A stretch of 64,000 nt of DNA, taken from the NCBI GenBank assembly GCA_037126765.1, contig JBBCBC010000034.1:20768691-20832690 (forward strand), in the 5' to 3' direction. The notes under the pieces are model-generated. The model did no database searches. It was not told where the DNA came from and saw only the letters and a list, made by a program, of their open reading frames with translations. Below, in pieces: positions 32,991-44,560 of this stretch (its first letter is position 1; every line of letters begins with the position of its first letter). Both the position numbers and the translations under genes were made by a program. Source of the stretch: Stenogyne calaminthoides. Taxonomy: Eukaryota; Streptophyta; Magnoliopsida; Lamiales; Lamiaceae.

Positions 32991-34860
32991 AAGCAGCAGA
33001 ATAGTGAGCTTTCACCATGGAACCTTCTTGTTTTAACACCTTCAGTTAGATCACCCACAATCGGACTTGTAGAATGACTATCTAACCATTTCCTTCTTGA
33101 ACCTACAGCAGTATCCCCAACATTTGAAATGTTAGGTTCAGTTAGTTCAGTAAACTCAGGGAACAACAGAAAAGGAGAAAGGGAATCATCTTCCTCAGGG
33201 GAAATTCTATTCAGAACATTGTCAGAGACATTTGTTCCCCTTTGGTTGATAGATTCGAGAATTTGCCTCATTTGTGACCACATCTTCATTGGCATCACAT
33301 ACCCGAGTCCGAGGCGGGTGTCATTCAGATTGGTCACCTTTGGAGTGTTGGTTTTCTGAGTCTCACCATCCCGAGTTCCATCACGAACTTCTTTATCTCG
33401 AGTCCGAGTCACTCCAATCATAGATAGTGGATCGACTTCTTCTTTTTCGAGTTCGATTGGATGATTTATCTTTCGTTTGGGGCTTAATCTGGTGATCCTC
33501 TTAGTCGGTTCATCTGCATCATGTTCTGTTTCTTCCGAACACAAACAGATTCATCAAAAATAACATGAGGTGTTTCCTCCACAATAAGAGTCCTACGGTT
33601 GTAAATCGAAAGTTTTATCGACTTGAGAATATCTAAGAATATTCCTTCATCGAACTTTACTATCAATTGTTTTCAACTGATTTTTTACCCATTCTTGTGT
33701 ATGAAACACTTGCAACCAAACACACGAAAAAAAAAAAACAAGAGACTTCCTTTCATTCCAAAGCTCATAGGGTGTTTTGCCTTGACTCTTGGTCAAGATG
33801 GATCTGATTACGAGAGTAGCGACGGTGTTGGTTGACTTGACCCCAAAATCTTTTAGGAATATCGACCGGTATCATTGTCCTTGCGAACTTTTTTCGAGTC
33901 ATGTTCTTCTTTCAAAGAACAACACCATTTTGTTGGGGGTCCTTGCGGTGATGTTTCATGTGAAATTCCATTTCTTTGCACAATAATCGATATGATATGG
34001 ATTTATAAATTCGGTTCCTTTGTCGGATCGATTTTGACCACACTCGATTTTTCTCAATCTTGAGCCTTTTCATGAATTCGACGACTTTATCGAGTCTCTT
34101 TCTTCTTGAGTAAGAATATGACCCTAAGTATATCTTGAGTAGTCATCAACTACTACCAATGTGTATTTCCCGCCATTAGTGCTTCTTGGTGTTATAGGAC
34201 AAAAAAGATCCATATCAAAGAATGAAGTATTCTTTCGGTAGAAACCTCAACTTTGCTTTTAAATGATGCTTTTATTTGTTTTCTTTTCTGGCACGCATCA
34301 CAAATATGTTCCTTACTGAACACTTCATTAGGCAACCCTCTCACAAGAGCTAATCTTGCAAGCTTGTTCAGGGTTTTGAAATTTAGGTGATTCATTCTTT
34401 TATGCCATAACCATTTGGTATCTCGTGGAACTTTTAGCAACTAAACATGTATCTTTAGGAGTTGAACTCAATCAATGAAGATATATATTCCCTTTTCTTG
34501 TACCAGTCAGTAATACTTTATGTGATGTATCATCTTTCACAAAACATAAGTTCTTAGAGAACTCAACATTAAAACCCTTATCACAGAATTGGCTAATTGA
34601 AAGCAAGTTATGCTTCAATCCAGATACATATGAAACACCATGGATATAAACCGAGTCGATTTCCAAAGTTCCATATCCTTGATCCGTCCTTGGAGTTATC
34701 TCCAAAAGTGATCTCGTGGGGCCTCTTTGTTCAACATAGTCATTTGAGTATCTTCTTGTATCCTATCATATGTCTTGAGCATCCTTTGTCAAGATACCAT
34801 ATATCGGGAGCTTTTTTCATCTCTCGCTCATCGGTGTCATGTGATCTTTAGTCGATTCGA
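32936..34860 (-). pseudogene. Element F protease and integrase
   Basis: Protease at about 34750-34850 reads WYLDKGCSRHMIG, with Asp-Lys-Gly where copia proteases have Asp-Ser/Thr-Gly. GAG-pre-integrase (34192-34440) has LWHKRMNHLNFKTLNKLARL and CDACQKRKQIKASFKSK, so the HHCC residues are all present. The integrase core between 33600 and 34190 is fragmented. The frame 32936-33544 is the acidic integrase-RT linker ending SPIVGDLTEGVKTRR, a SIRE-type signature before RT. Confidence 0.88.
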
Positions 34861-37279
34861 TTGCCACTTTGTTTTCCTCCCGAAAAAACAGATCAATTCT
34901 TAGGTACCCGGTTTGTGTAGGGTCTTACAAGGTTAGATGTACCTTTCGGAATCCAAATCTGCCTGACAACTCTAATCACTTTAGAGTGGCTAATTTGTCT
35001 TCCATAAACATCAACATACACATCTACTACTCTGGGTGTCTTAGCAGTTTTCTGTGTATGTGTGCTAGCTTTAACATGAACATGGGCTTTTGAATTCTTC
35101 TTTGGTTCGGGCCTTACATTGGATGCTTAGGCTTTTGTGCGGCCCGGTCTAAATCTTTGATGACTCGGGTTGGATAACCTTTACCCTTAGGCAAGTGTGG
35201 GGTTGGGTTATGCATCTCTTGAAATCTGGTCTTTCGATGGCGAGGACTTGGTTTCTTTGATTGAGAATGTTTCTGGAAAGTGTTTCTCATCGAGGATTCC
35301 TCTCGATGGTTCGATGTGGAGCCTTTCAGGTTTGCATTCTTAGCCTAAGGCTTTGAAGTACTTATGCGAAACTTTCAATCGACCGCTTTCGGGTTTTCTA
35401 GCTTTCACCGAGGTTTGGGCTTTCTAAACGATCATTCGGTTTTTTTTTGAGACCATGGGTCCTTTACCCTTGTCTAACACACAGGCATTTCTTGAGTTTG
35501 AAGTGTAGGTGCAGTGGTTTTACAAAGATTGTCTTTCTTGCTACTTGATTTAAACATTGAGGATGACCTTGTGAGGTTCCCCTGGAATGTTTCCCAATCC
35601 AGATTTTTATAGTGACAAATCTCTGGTAACTCTGAATTTAATCTATTACATTAGATGCATTATTGATAGAGTTAACTTCTTTACATGCACTATCCTCACG
35701 ATTCTGTAGAGTTTCATGCTTCTTCTCGAGAGGTCATTAAACTTAGTCTGATTAGTTGAATCTCTTGGTGGATTTCTCTAGCTTTTCGATTAGGGTCATT
35801 ATCGGTTTCTCTTTCTCGAGAGTTGTACTTTCGAACATCCGGTTCATCGGTAGCTCTATTAATTGAGAAGTGATTTGATTATTGCTAGAGTCTTTCCATT
35901 TTAGATTTTTGACTTTCGGTTCCTTATTACGCTCTTGAGTTCTATTTAGCGATCCTTGCAAAACAAACATAGTCCTTCATTGATTCTCAAAAGAATCCAT
36001 CGGTCAAAACGTATTTTCGATTGGAACTTGAAAACTCGTGTGCTAGTGTAGGAGCAACAACGAGAGAAAGAAGAGTTTACCTCATGGCCATCGGACAAAT
36101 GTCATCACTTTCCTTTGTCGAGAATATCTCATCCGAAGAGCTAGATCCCTCCTCGAGTGTTCTTCTTACGCAACCATGGGCTTTTTTGCTAGAAAACTTC
36201 TTGTCTCTTTTTAGCTTGCCTTTCTCTTCTCTCAAGCACTCAATCACGGACAATCATCTTTGGAAGTGACCTTTCTTCCGCAATTATAGCATCTGTTGGT
36301 ATCATCATCGATCACTTTCTTTCTTGGACTTGGAGTCCTTAACTGCGGATGAAGATCCTTGACTTTCGTGTCCTTCTTCTCGGTTGATCGTCCTCGGGTT
36401 TCTTCCGGTACTGTGGTTCTGTAATAGCTTTTTTGTATTTTCCAAATCTCTTATTAAGTCTGTCAAACCTTCTTGCCATCGGTCTTTAGCTTTTCCTCAA
36501 GCTCATCGATTTTTTGGCATGGGGTTCTCGGACTCTCTAGTTTCTGAGGTTTTATCTTTTGGCTTTTAAAGCCACATTCTTACTAGATGATGAATCATCT
36601 TTCTTTGTCGACCTTCTTGGATTTCTTATCAATTACAAATTCATAGACCTTCAAATTTCGAGAGAAGACTTGTTGGTATGGCGTTGAATTAATGTTCTTG
36701 GTGTTTTCAATCACAATTTGCATGAATATCCCATTTCTTAGAAAGACCTCTAAAGAATTTTCAATGCAACTTCTCTTTGTGGATATTTCTTTCCAAGTGC
36801 ATTTAGATCATTCACGATCTTTAGTGAATCGACTTTCGATTTGTCTATTGATTCACCATCATCCATTTCGAAACTATCAAACTTTCCAATTGCCACTGAA
36901 AGTTTATTTTCTTTTATATGATCTGTGCCTTGGCACATAACAGCTAGTGTAGCCCAAATCTCTTTAGCAATATTACAGTGAGAGACCATTCCCATCACAC
37001 CATCATCAATTGTACTGTATAGTGTGTCATTTGCAATGTAGTCTAGATTGACTAACTTTCTCTCCTCAGAGTCGGTTGGTCATCGGACTTAGAAAGTCCG
37101 CTTTCTGGGATCAATTCTCTCATCTTACGCTCCTCTGGGATTCACCACAGTAAATTGGAATGATCCTTGAGAGACCACTCTCCACATACGCTCATGTTTG
37201 GAATACATATGAGCCTGCATTCTCAGTCTCCATAGATCATAGTTCTCCACTGAGAACATGGGAAGTTTTTGGAAGACAT
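34861..37279 (-). pseudogene. Element F gag
   Basis: The start is probably the ATG at 37279, about 130 bases after the primer site, just before KNFP-type sequence. Frame 37125-37340 includes MFSVENYDLWRLRMQAHMYS and ERMWRVVSQGSF. Frame 36750-36998 gives AKEIWATLAVMCQG, KFDSFEMDDGESIDK and DLNALGKKYPQREVALKIL, the UBN2 capsid core. A zinc-knuckle region near 36260-36300 is frame-broken. The rest to 34861 is a long, Ser/Lys-rich gag tail with no domain I recognise. The total length of about 2.4 kb is long for copia but normal for SIRE-type gag. Confidence 0.82.
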
Positions 37280-37398
37280 TTTTATCTGATCTTTTGAAAA
37301 AAAAAAAATCGACCAAATAAGATCGATTCGGATAAACCACAAGTATTTTTTGAAAATAAAGCTTTGGTCAACACGGTGAGTGGTCAAGTTGAACCACC

Positions 37399-37409
37399 GC
37401 TCGATACCA
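37399..37409 (-). promoter_or_regulatory. Primer-binding site of element F, one base short
   Basis: On the minus strand TGGTATCGAGC, two bases inside the 5' LTR. It is the initiator Met-tRNA site with CAG reduced to CG. The same change is seen in the primer sites of G and of both E internal segments. Confidence 0.85.
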
Positions 37410-37411
37410 CT

Positions 37412-39393
37412 TGTTGGTCGGTGCAAATGAGTCTTACGTGTATGGGGGAATACACGTGTTAGGTTTTTTTAAAACTTTTTTCTTCTCGAGGTCACTTGGG
37501 TCGGATAATCCTCAAGATTAGGTTCCGAGAAGCCTGAGATCGCTCGAGTCAAAGTCTCTTCGAGATGGTGATCCGAAGCCGCTTTCGGATACCTCGGATA
37601 ATCCCAACCGAGTCCTCGAGTGTCAAAGATCCCGAGTTCTTTGGGATCGATAACTAACTTCTTGAATCATCGGAAGAGAGTTCGGTTTGGTAACTATCTG
37701 TTCTAACTACTCGATCGTGCGGAATGGTTGGCCCTTAGTTTATACTCGTTTTAAGCTTTCTTTGAAAAACCTTCCCTTTATGAAATAGTGATTAAGGCGT
37801 GATTCAATTACATGCAACTTCGATTGGATTGATTCCAAATGAATATCGGTGAAAAGTATTCTTTCAAAATCAAGTCAATACACGCAGTTAAGATATACGG
37901 ATAAGGAAAGCAATAAAGAACACAACAATTATAGTGGTTCGAGACTCAAGAAGCTCCACGTCCCACTCTCCGGATCCTCGGAGAAATTCACTAATCACTT
38001 TTGAGCTTTTCGACTACCTCAAGATAGTTTACTTACTCAACTTCGTACGAGTTTTCGACTACTCCACGAGTTTACTTACTCAACCCGACCTTGAGCTTTT
38101 CGACTACCTCCGTAGTTTACTTACTCAAACACAAACAAGCTTTTCGGACTACCCCATGTAGCTTACTAACTTCTCCTCTAGAGTTTTCGACTACTCTGCG
38201 TAGTTTACTAACTCTTTTACAACTCTTCTCACCAACAAACACACTCCAACTACCTTCTACCGAGGGTTTGGGGTTTCTCGGTTGGTTTTCAACTAGGATG
38301 AGATATCCTTTACAATGAAGCACAATGCAAAGGGTTAGGATATCTCGACTAAGCTTTGGATAATTCTTATCAAGCTAGGCTTAGTATAGTGAGCTCTCTT
38401 CAATGTAGAAGCACTTGGGAAATTCTAAGTTTTTTGAAGTGCTTTAACTTTTTGCAAGAATAAGTTTGAGCTCTTGAGTCATATATAAATTTTTCCGTAA
38501 CCTTACAATGTAGAGGGTCTTTAGTATTTATAGGCATACACCAAGGTCACTCTTGAAAACTATCCGTTGGAGAGATAGCCGTGAGTTTCCTCTTATGGTG
38601 TGTGAGCTTGGTATATTTAGGGTTTGAAACTCCCTAACACGTTTTAGGCAATAGCCTTTCATGTAGCCGGTCTTGATTTTTTGCGATCTGGAACTTTTGT
38701 ACATCGACATCTTTTTCATTTGACACATCCTTTATGCGTGTCAAGATGGTACGATGTCGTCTTTCTCTTTTTGACTTTTGTCTCCGGTTAAAGGTAGACA
38801 CCTTCAAGCGGCTCTTTGGGTTTACAAACTCGAGTTTGATATAACCTTAACAACACTTCGACTTAGTTCCTTTTATGCGCATTTGAATGTCTTGGCAAAT
38901 ATCTATTTTCTAAGGAATCGCGATCTTACCGATTATTGCATCCTTGGATAGATATATTCGGTGCCTTGGAACATTCATGTTTATCTTGAGCATTGATTAC
39001 CTTCTTACCGAGTCTTGATAATTTCGTGCGTGCCTTGATATTTTTGATCTTCAATCTTGATCTTGATCTTGATCTTGCGTCTTGAGTCTTGGGGTCTTAC
39101 GAGACATCTTGACCGATCTGTTTGAATCTTCATCTTGAGCTTCGGTTCTTGATATCATCTTTGAGTCTTGATATCTCGATTTTTACAGCGAGTCTTGAAC
39201 CGGTTTCATTTGAAACCGGTTTCTTGAGAACATCTTGAGTTCTTGAGTCTTGAGAAACTATCACGAACTATATATCGACTATACATTTTGCAGATAACAT
39301 CCTGAATACTCTAAAACTAAATCCTGACTCAACTATCAAGATCATTCTGAACATGTCATACTCAGGGGTTTTGGGATCTAATCAAAATCATAT
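37412..39393 (-). repeat. Element F 5' LTR, outer end truncated
   Basis: About 1.98 kb matching 24892-26872. It ends at AATCATAT and lacks the terminal ATTAAATTCATCTCCCAACA-like end seen in the other copies. It includes the palindromic array (about 37995-38215), a TATA box (38525-38532) and the CTTGA-rich tract. Confidence 0.9.
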
Positions 39394-39612
39394 GAAGGTA
39401 AGTCCATTGCTTACATGAGTAAGTCCTTGTGTCCAAGGAACCAAGCACCCTCTGTCTATGAGAGGGAGTTTTTAGCGATCTTAATGGCCCGTTTGAAGTG
39501 GAAACACTACTTTGCGGGGGCAGAATTCACTATAAAGACCCGACCAACAATCTTTGAAACACCTTCTGGACCAAAAGGTGGTAACTCCACTACAACAAAG
39601 ATGGATTACTAA
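39394..39612 (+). pseudogene. Element D RNase H, C-terminal part
   Basis: After element F the gypsy frame resumes at GKSIAYMSKSLCPRNQAPSV, with YEREFLAILMARLKWKHYF and AEFTIKT, the second half of a Ty3 RNase H. About seven codons that should lie between the left and right gypsy pieces are missing at the F junction. After FTIKT the sequence drifts out of frame. Confidence 0.88.
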
Positions 39613-40118
39613 GTTGCTGGGTCTTGACTATGAGATTCTGTATAAAAAGGGGAGTGAGAACGGTCGGTGATGCGATGACTATCCGGGAAGGAGAACGGTT
39701 GTTCGCTATTTCTACAATGGTCCCAACTTGGTTGGATCAGGTCCTGCTAAGTTACACTGATGATGGTTACATTCAGGAAATCATCAAAGCCAAAGGTACT
39801 GATCCTAATACTTATCCCTTAATTCAGGTCACTAATGGCATTCTGAGATATAAGAAGAGACTGGTTGTGGGTAACAGTAGTGGATTAAGAGATTTAATCC
39901 TTTCTGAAATGCACTCCACCCCCTATGGAGGGCATTTCGGGGTTCTGAGGAACTTATCAGAGGCTTAAGAGGATGTTTTTTTGGCCTAATATGAAAAATG
40001 ATGTGTTGATGTGGGTCAAGAAGTGTGAAGTATGTGCCAGAAATAAATCAAGCTCAGGTTTATACTTGGCCTCCTACAACCCTTACCCATACCAGACCAA
40101 GCATGGTCATATATCTCT
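39613..40118 (+). pseudogene. Element D integrase zinc-binding domain
   Basis: A short frame (39624-39968) contains SYTDDGYIQEIIKAKG, GILRYKKRLVVGN and LILSEMHSTPYGGHFG, the His-His half of the HHCC site. A TAA after NLSEA interrupts it. The Cys-Cys half (KKCEVCARNKSS) lies at about 40018-40050 in another frame, and a short stretch leads to the integrase core. One indel and one stop are enough to explain the break. Confidence 0.85.
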
Positions 40119-41471
40119 ATGGATTTCATAGAGGGGCTTCCTAATTCTTGGGGAAAGAATGTGATATGGGTAATAGTGGACAGATTCACTAAATACTCAC
40201 ATTTCATAGCCCTATCACATCCATATACTGCTACATCTTTAGCTAAGGTGTTTTTGGATGTTATCTATAAGCTGCATGGGTTACCAGCTAGTATAGTGAG
40301 TGATAGGGACAAAATATTTACTAGTTGTTTTTGGAAGGAACTATTTAAGTTGGTGGGAACTCAATTGCACCTAAGCTCGTCTTATCACCCCCAATCTGAT
40401 GGACAGACTGAAAGGGTGAATCAATGTTTGGAACAGTACTTGAGGTGTTTAGTAAGTGACAACCCTAAGCAGTGGTTGAAGTGGCTAACCATGGCAGAAT
40501 ACTGGTACAACACAAATTATCATTCAAGCCTGAGGATGACACCCTTTGAGGCTCTCTACAAATATACTCCTACAGGATTCACTTATGGGCCATATTTGGA
40601 TTCAACAAATGAGGAGGTTACAGATCTGCTTGCTCACAGACAGCACATCATACAGCAAGTCAAGGCTAATCTAGTCAAAGCACAGAATCGCATGAAGGTA
40701 CAAGCAGACAAGCATAGACAAGAGAGGGTTTTCGAGGTAGGTGGCCAAGTTTTTCTCAAACTTCAACCCTTTCGGCAGAATTCCATTCAATACCGAAAGA
40801 ATTTGAAATTATCATCAAAATACTTCGGCCCCTATACAATCCTGCAGAGGGTAGGGAGTGTGGCTTACAAATTAGATCTACCAATTGGGTCAAAGATTCA
40901 CTCCGTCTTCCATGTTTCGTTACTCAAGAAACACATAGGGGTTAAATATGTACCTTCACAGAGTCTTCCAGATGTTGATAGCAACGGCCTTTTCGCGATC
41001 CAACCTTACTATGTCACAGAGCGACTTCGACACCTGGAAAGTGGAAAGGAGAAAGATCAGGTTCGTGTCTATTGGGTTACCGAAGATTGGAAAATCGATT
41101 CATGGGAAGATACCGCCTTTATTCTGCGAAATTTTCCTACATTCCATCCTTGGGGACAAGGATCTTTCGTTGGAGGGAGTATTGTTGCGAGACCAGAGAG
41201 AAATTTGAAAAGTAAAGAGATGGGTACGAAAAGAAAGTTAAAATCAGGGTTTCTTTCGTCAGTAGGAAACCTGAGTGAAGAATCTGAGGCTCAGGATCCA
41301 CCTGAGCCAAAGAAGCTGAACGAAGAAACTGAGGCTCAGGATCCACCTGAGCCAATTTATCTGAACGAGCAAACTGAGGCTCAGGATCCACCTGAGCCAA
41401 TTTATCTGAGCGAGAATACTGAGGCTCAGATTCTACCTGAGCCAAATCATCTGAATGGCTTATCTGAATGA
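40119..41471 (+). CDS. Element D integrase core, chromodomain-like tail and LTR-encoded repeats
   Basis: A 450-residue open frame, the longest in the window. The D,D-35-E triad is complete: D2 in MDFIEGLP, D62 in SDRDKIF and E98 in DGQTERVN, with 35 residues between the last two. A C-terminal DNA-binding region follows (GQVFLKLQPFRQNSIQ, KYFGPYTILQRVG, HSVFHVSLLKKHIG), then a chromodomain-like stretch (RVYWVTEDWKIDSWED). The frame does not stop before the LTR. From about residue 356 it is encoded by the 3' LTR and ends with four 15-residue repeats of the type EAQDPPEPIYLNEQT. The first methionine is inside the domain, so the true protein began upstream in pol. Alone it is a fragment of a broken polyprotein. 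Confidence 0.88.
   Translation: MDFIEGLPNSWGKNVIWVIVDRFTKYSHFIALSHPYTATSLAKVFLDVIYKLHGLPASIVSDRDKIFTSCFWKELFKLVGTQLHLSSSYHPQSDGQTERVNQCLEQYLRCLVSDNPKQWLKWLTMAEYWYNTNYHSSLRMTPFEALYKYTPTGFTYGPYLDSTNEEVTDLLAHRQHIIQQVKANLVKAQNRMKVQADKHRQERVFEVGGQVFLKLQPFRQNSIQYRKNLKLSSKYFGPYTILQRVGSVAYKLDLPIGSKIHSVFHVSLLKKHIGVKYVPSQSLPDVDSNGLFAIQPYYVTERLRHLESGKEKDQVRVYWVTEDWKIDSWEDTAFILRNFPTFHPWGQGSFVGGSIVARPERNLKSKEMGTKRKLKSGFLSSVGNLSEESEAQDPPEPKKLNEETEAQDPPEPIYLNEQTEAQDPPEPIYLSENTEAQILPEPNHLNGLSE
41170..41182 (+). promoter_or_regulatory. Polypurine tract of element D
   Basis: TTGGAGGGAGTAT immediately before TGTTGCGAG at 41183. It is also read as coding sequence of the pol tail. Confidence 0.75.
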
Positions 41472-41819
41472 ATGAAGGTTTGGGCTTCACGTAAATGGGC
41501 CCAAACATTTAGAATAATCTAGAATATCCTTTATATATTTTAGATTCTGTTTTTAATTACCTAAAGAATATCCACTGTTGTGTGGACCCCAATGTTAGTT
41601 ACAAATACGGCACTGGCTGATGAATGAGAATATCAGAAAATTGACATCATTCTCTCTCTTCTAACTACCTCTCCCTATCTAATTCTCTCTCTCCCTAATT
41701 CTTCCTATCTTCAAATCTTCATATCTTGTTCTTCAAGCAATTTACATTTCCTGCAATATTATTCCATAAAATCCCAAAAAATATATTACGATCATCCAGA
41801 AAATATCAAAAACGTAACA
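41183..41819 (+). repeat. Element D 3' LTR
   Basis: This 637-bp LTR matches 21492-22083 closely but has four rather than three 45-bp units (41286-41465). The last 95 or so codons of pol lie within it, with the stop at 41469-41471. It ends AACGTAACA, followed by the ATCAC target copy. Confidence 0.95.
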
Positions 41820-41824
41820 ATCAC

Positions 41825-42944
41825 CATCACCCTCCTGTAAGTGCAGCCCCTGTGGGAGAGGACTAGAAACAGGCTTGCACTCCTGAAAACCAGTATCATT
41901 TAAGATATCACATATGTATTTGTGTTGACACAAATAAGTACCCTTCGATGATCGAGCTATCTCAACCCCAAGGAAATATTTAGAATCACCAAATCCTTAA
42001 TGGTAAACTGAGCATCCAGAAAAAATTTGAGCTCTTGAATCAATATGGAACTTGAACTTGTTAAAAGAACGTCATCCACATAAACAAGCATAGCCAAGAA
42101 ATCGTCACCCCATCTCATAGTAAACAGACAATGATCAAACTTGGATTGAGATAAACCAAAAATTGACAACTTAGCACAAAGCTCAGAGTTCCACTCCCGA
42201 GATGCCTGTTTGAGACCATACAAACTCTTCACTAACTTGCAAACTTTAGAAGGGTCGCCCTTAGTGTAACCTAGAGGTAATTGCATGTACACCTCTTGGG
42301 ATAAATGGCCATGCAGAAAAGCATTATTCACGTCTAGCTGATGGATTTCCCAGCCCCTCAAAGTAGCAAGAGAAATAAAAAAACGGACTGTTATCAACTT
42401 AGCAACCGGGGAAAAACAATCAAAATAATCAACTCTATGAATTTGAGTGTACCCCTTTGCTACCAATCGAGCCTTGTACCTCTCAATAGAACCATCAGGT
42501 TTCCTCTTGATCTTATACACCCATTTACAACCGATTGCCTTCTTTCCTGTAGGAAGAGTTGTAAGTTCCCAAGTATTGTTCAACTCAAGAGCTGCTAGCT
42601 CTCTTTGCATAGCATCCTGCCACTCAGTACTTTTGACTGCCTCAGAAAAATGGACAGGCTCCTTCTGATCAGTAATGCTCGCCAAAAAAGCCCCAAGAGA
42701 AGAATCATCACACACAAAATCTTTCATCCAAGCAGGTTTAAGAACAGACCTCTTATCACCCCTGGGAACCAGAGAGGAAGCAGAAGGATTACCACTCTCA
42801 ACAATAGGTGACAAAGGGGTAGGATCAGATGGTGAAGAAACTGAGGAAAAAGGAAATATTTTTTCAAAAAACACAACATCCCTAGAAATGATAACTTTCT
42901 CATTATCAAGATCATATAACTGATAACCTTTCTTTCCTGAAACA
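41825..42944 (-). pseudogene. Element C reverse transcriptase (middle piece)
   Basis: Between elements D and G. On the minus strand it opens with the end of integrase (GKKGYQLYDLDNEKVIISRD), a Ser/Pro-rich linker, then a 305-residue frame (41957-42874). That frame holds EWQDAMQRELAALELNNTWE, GCKWVYKIKRKPDGS, ARLVAKGYTQ, the palm motif VNNAFLHGHL, SLYGLKQASREW and an intact YVDDVLLTSS catalytic box. Near 41960 the KDLG region shifts frame, and the sequence continues as KYFLG.. and LCQHKYICDILNDTGFQECK to the junction with D. In life the domain copies element RNA into DNA; this copy cannot be expressed as one protein. Confidence 0.92.
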
Positions 42945-42949
42945 TACCC
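42945..42949. repeat. Left target duplication of element G
   Basis: TACCC here and at 62633-62637. Joining the flanks with one copy restores the copia integrase frame of element C. Confidence 0.93.
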
Positions 42950-43220
42950 TGTTGGTCCTGATGGTCCCGGTTAAAACCAATTTTGCGCGTGCGGAAGCAA
43001 AACATTTCAGTTCGGTGCATATAAAAACAGGGGTGAGGGCAGAGTGATTCAATTTTTTTTTGCTTTTAAGCTCATGTGTGTGTTATGCTTTATAAACGAA
43101 TGCATATGACAAGTAATAACATAAAGCAGAAAAAAACACACAATTTTATAGTGGTTAGGACAACTCGCCCCTACATCCGCTCTTCCCTTCATGGGGCACC
43201 AACTAAAACCAACTTAACCA

Positions 43221-43372
43221 GCGGGACTTATCACCCTCGCGGGATTGCCGAGCCCTCCTTTCGGGATTCTTAGATGTTTACAGAGTTCACGCTCAAGCGG
43301 GACTTATCACCCCTTGGGATTGCCGGCCCTCCTTTCGGGATTGCTAGATGTTTCTCGAGTTCACACTCAACC
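43221..43372. repeat. Two tandem units in E LTR 1
   Basis: Each unit starts GCGGGACTTATCACCC, passes through CGGGATTGC and TCCTTTCGGGATT, and ends near GAGTTCACACTCAA. The unit also occurs twice in LTR 2 (about 45087-45240) and LTR 3 (about 46941-47095). Confidence 0.85.
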
Positions 43373-44099
43373 TACAAACTTAACCTACCAAGTTGGTTTG
43401 GGTATAAGGTTGTTTGGTTTCCAACTAGGGTGAGATTTTCCCTTACATTTGTTTAGCCTCAATCTAAGGTTGGGAAAATCTCTAAGCTTGGGATATGGCA
43501 TTTATGCTTAGATCTAGGGTAGAACACTTCTTGAATGTATCGTGTATTTCTTGCTCGTGTTCTATGGTGGAAAATTTAGATGATTTGGCTCTGAAAGCTT
43601 CAACACTCTTCCACACCAATAATGAAGGAAGAACTTGTACTTATAGTGTGGATTTGAATGTTACCGTTGGAGAGAATCACATTCAAATCCATACTATTCT
43701 TTCAGGTTCTCACGACTTTTTCAGTGGTTGTCTTCCTCTCATTGGTCCACGTCCACCGATTCAAGCGGCTATATTCCTCGAGTCCTCGCCTTGGAACCAT
43801 TGGGATCTCCGAGCCTCGGTGTGTTGATTACGTTACGAGCCTTGGTGTCGAGCCTTTGGTGACTTCTCTCGGCGGACCTTATGCGATTAGGCATACCGAC
43901 ACTTTCGGTGGTCGAGTTCGGTTCTTCGTCTTCGAACAATCGACCCTCAGTCACCGCCTTTTCAGCTAACCGATCATCGATGGCGTTCGATTCTCGGTGA
44001 ATATGACCCCGGATGACTTCTCCGATCTTTTTCCGATCCGTATGCGATTTCGGGTTCTCGATATCGATTTCTTCTCGCTGATCCGACAAATTTCATATG

Positions 44100-44560
44100 A
44101 TCGATCAAGATAAAGATCAGTCAAGATATCAAGATATCCGCATCCGATTAGTACATCGGGAGTTAGCATATTAGGTTAGCATATCGGTTTAGCATCCGAT
44201 CTTAATCACGCCTCTGATCTTGATCATCCGCTCATCTTCATATCCGATCTTGATCACGCCCGATCTCGATTCATCCTCATCTGCTCTCTCTTCGATCCGC
44301 AACCTTCTTCCGATCTTGCGGTCGGTTTCTTTCGATCACGACATGCGCTCTTCCGATCACCGGATCACTTTAAATTCGATTCTTCCGATCATCCGACATT
44401 CCGTTCCGGGTCATCCGATCAGTAAATCCGTCATCCGATCTTCGATCACCGCTTTAGCTTATCTTCTTCTTACGATTTTGCTCAATTTCATCGGTTAACT
44501 CCGGAATTCGATCTCGATCTCGTCGGTCTAAAAATTTCGCTCGATCGATCTCGATCATCT
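44100..44560. repeat. GATC-rich degenerate tract in E LTR 1
   Basis: Irregular runs of CGATCTTGATCATC-like words. Similar tracts lie near 46060-46410 in LTR 2 and 47920-48290 in LTR 3. They occupy the same LTR position as the CTTGA-rich tracts of F and G. Confidence 0.7.

Larger units (their letters stand above)
24892..39393 (-). mobile_element. Element F: SIRE-like Ty1/copia retrotransposon inside element D
   Basis: A minus-strand element of about 14.5 kb with LTRs 24892-26872 and 37412-39393 and an internal region of 10.5 kb. It holds gag, PR, IN, RT, RH and a long extra frame before the 3' LTR. GAAGG flanks both ends (24887-24891 and 39394-39398). The LVRGLPNEVF..CDACQ integrase signature, the IVGDLTEGVKTR linker, the short leader and the extra 3' frame suggest the SIRE/Maximus lineage. 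The right LTR lacks its last 27 or so bases. Element G is a second copy of the same family. Confidence 0.92.
21492..41819 (+). mobile_element. Element D: Ty3/gypsy chromovirus-like retrotransposon in element C, host of F
   Basis: A plus-strand gypsy element with LTRs 21492-22083 and 41183-41819, flanked by ATCAC on both sides (21487-21491 and 41820-41824). The order gag, PR, RT, RH, IN is that of Ty3/gypsy. The end of pol has a chromodomain-like stretch (QVRVYWVTEDWKIDSWED). Without element F (24892-39393) it would be about 5.8 kb. Gag and RT carry stops and shifts, while integrase is one long open frame. The LTRs differ by exactly 45 bp, one unit of an internal repeat. Confidence 0.95.

Noticed and set aside
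43495..44498. Open frames within E LTR 1 as a possible E-encoded protein
   Set aside because: The related frames in LTR 2 and LTR 3 are shifted and truncated differently, and the peptides are translations of repeat tracts.
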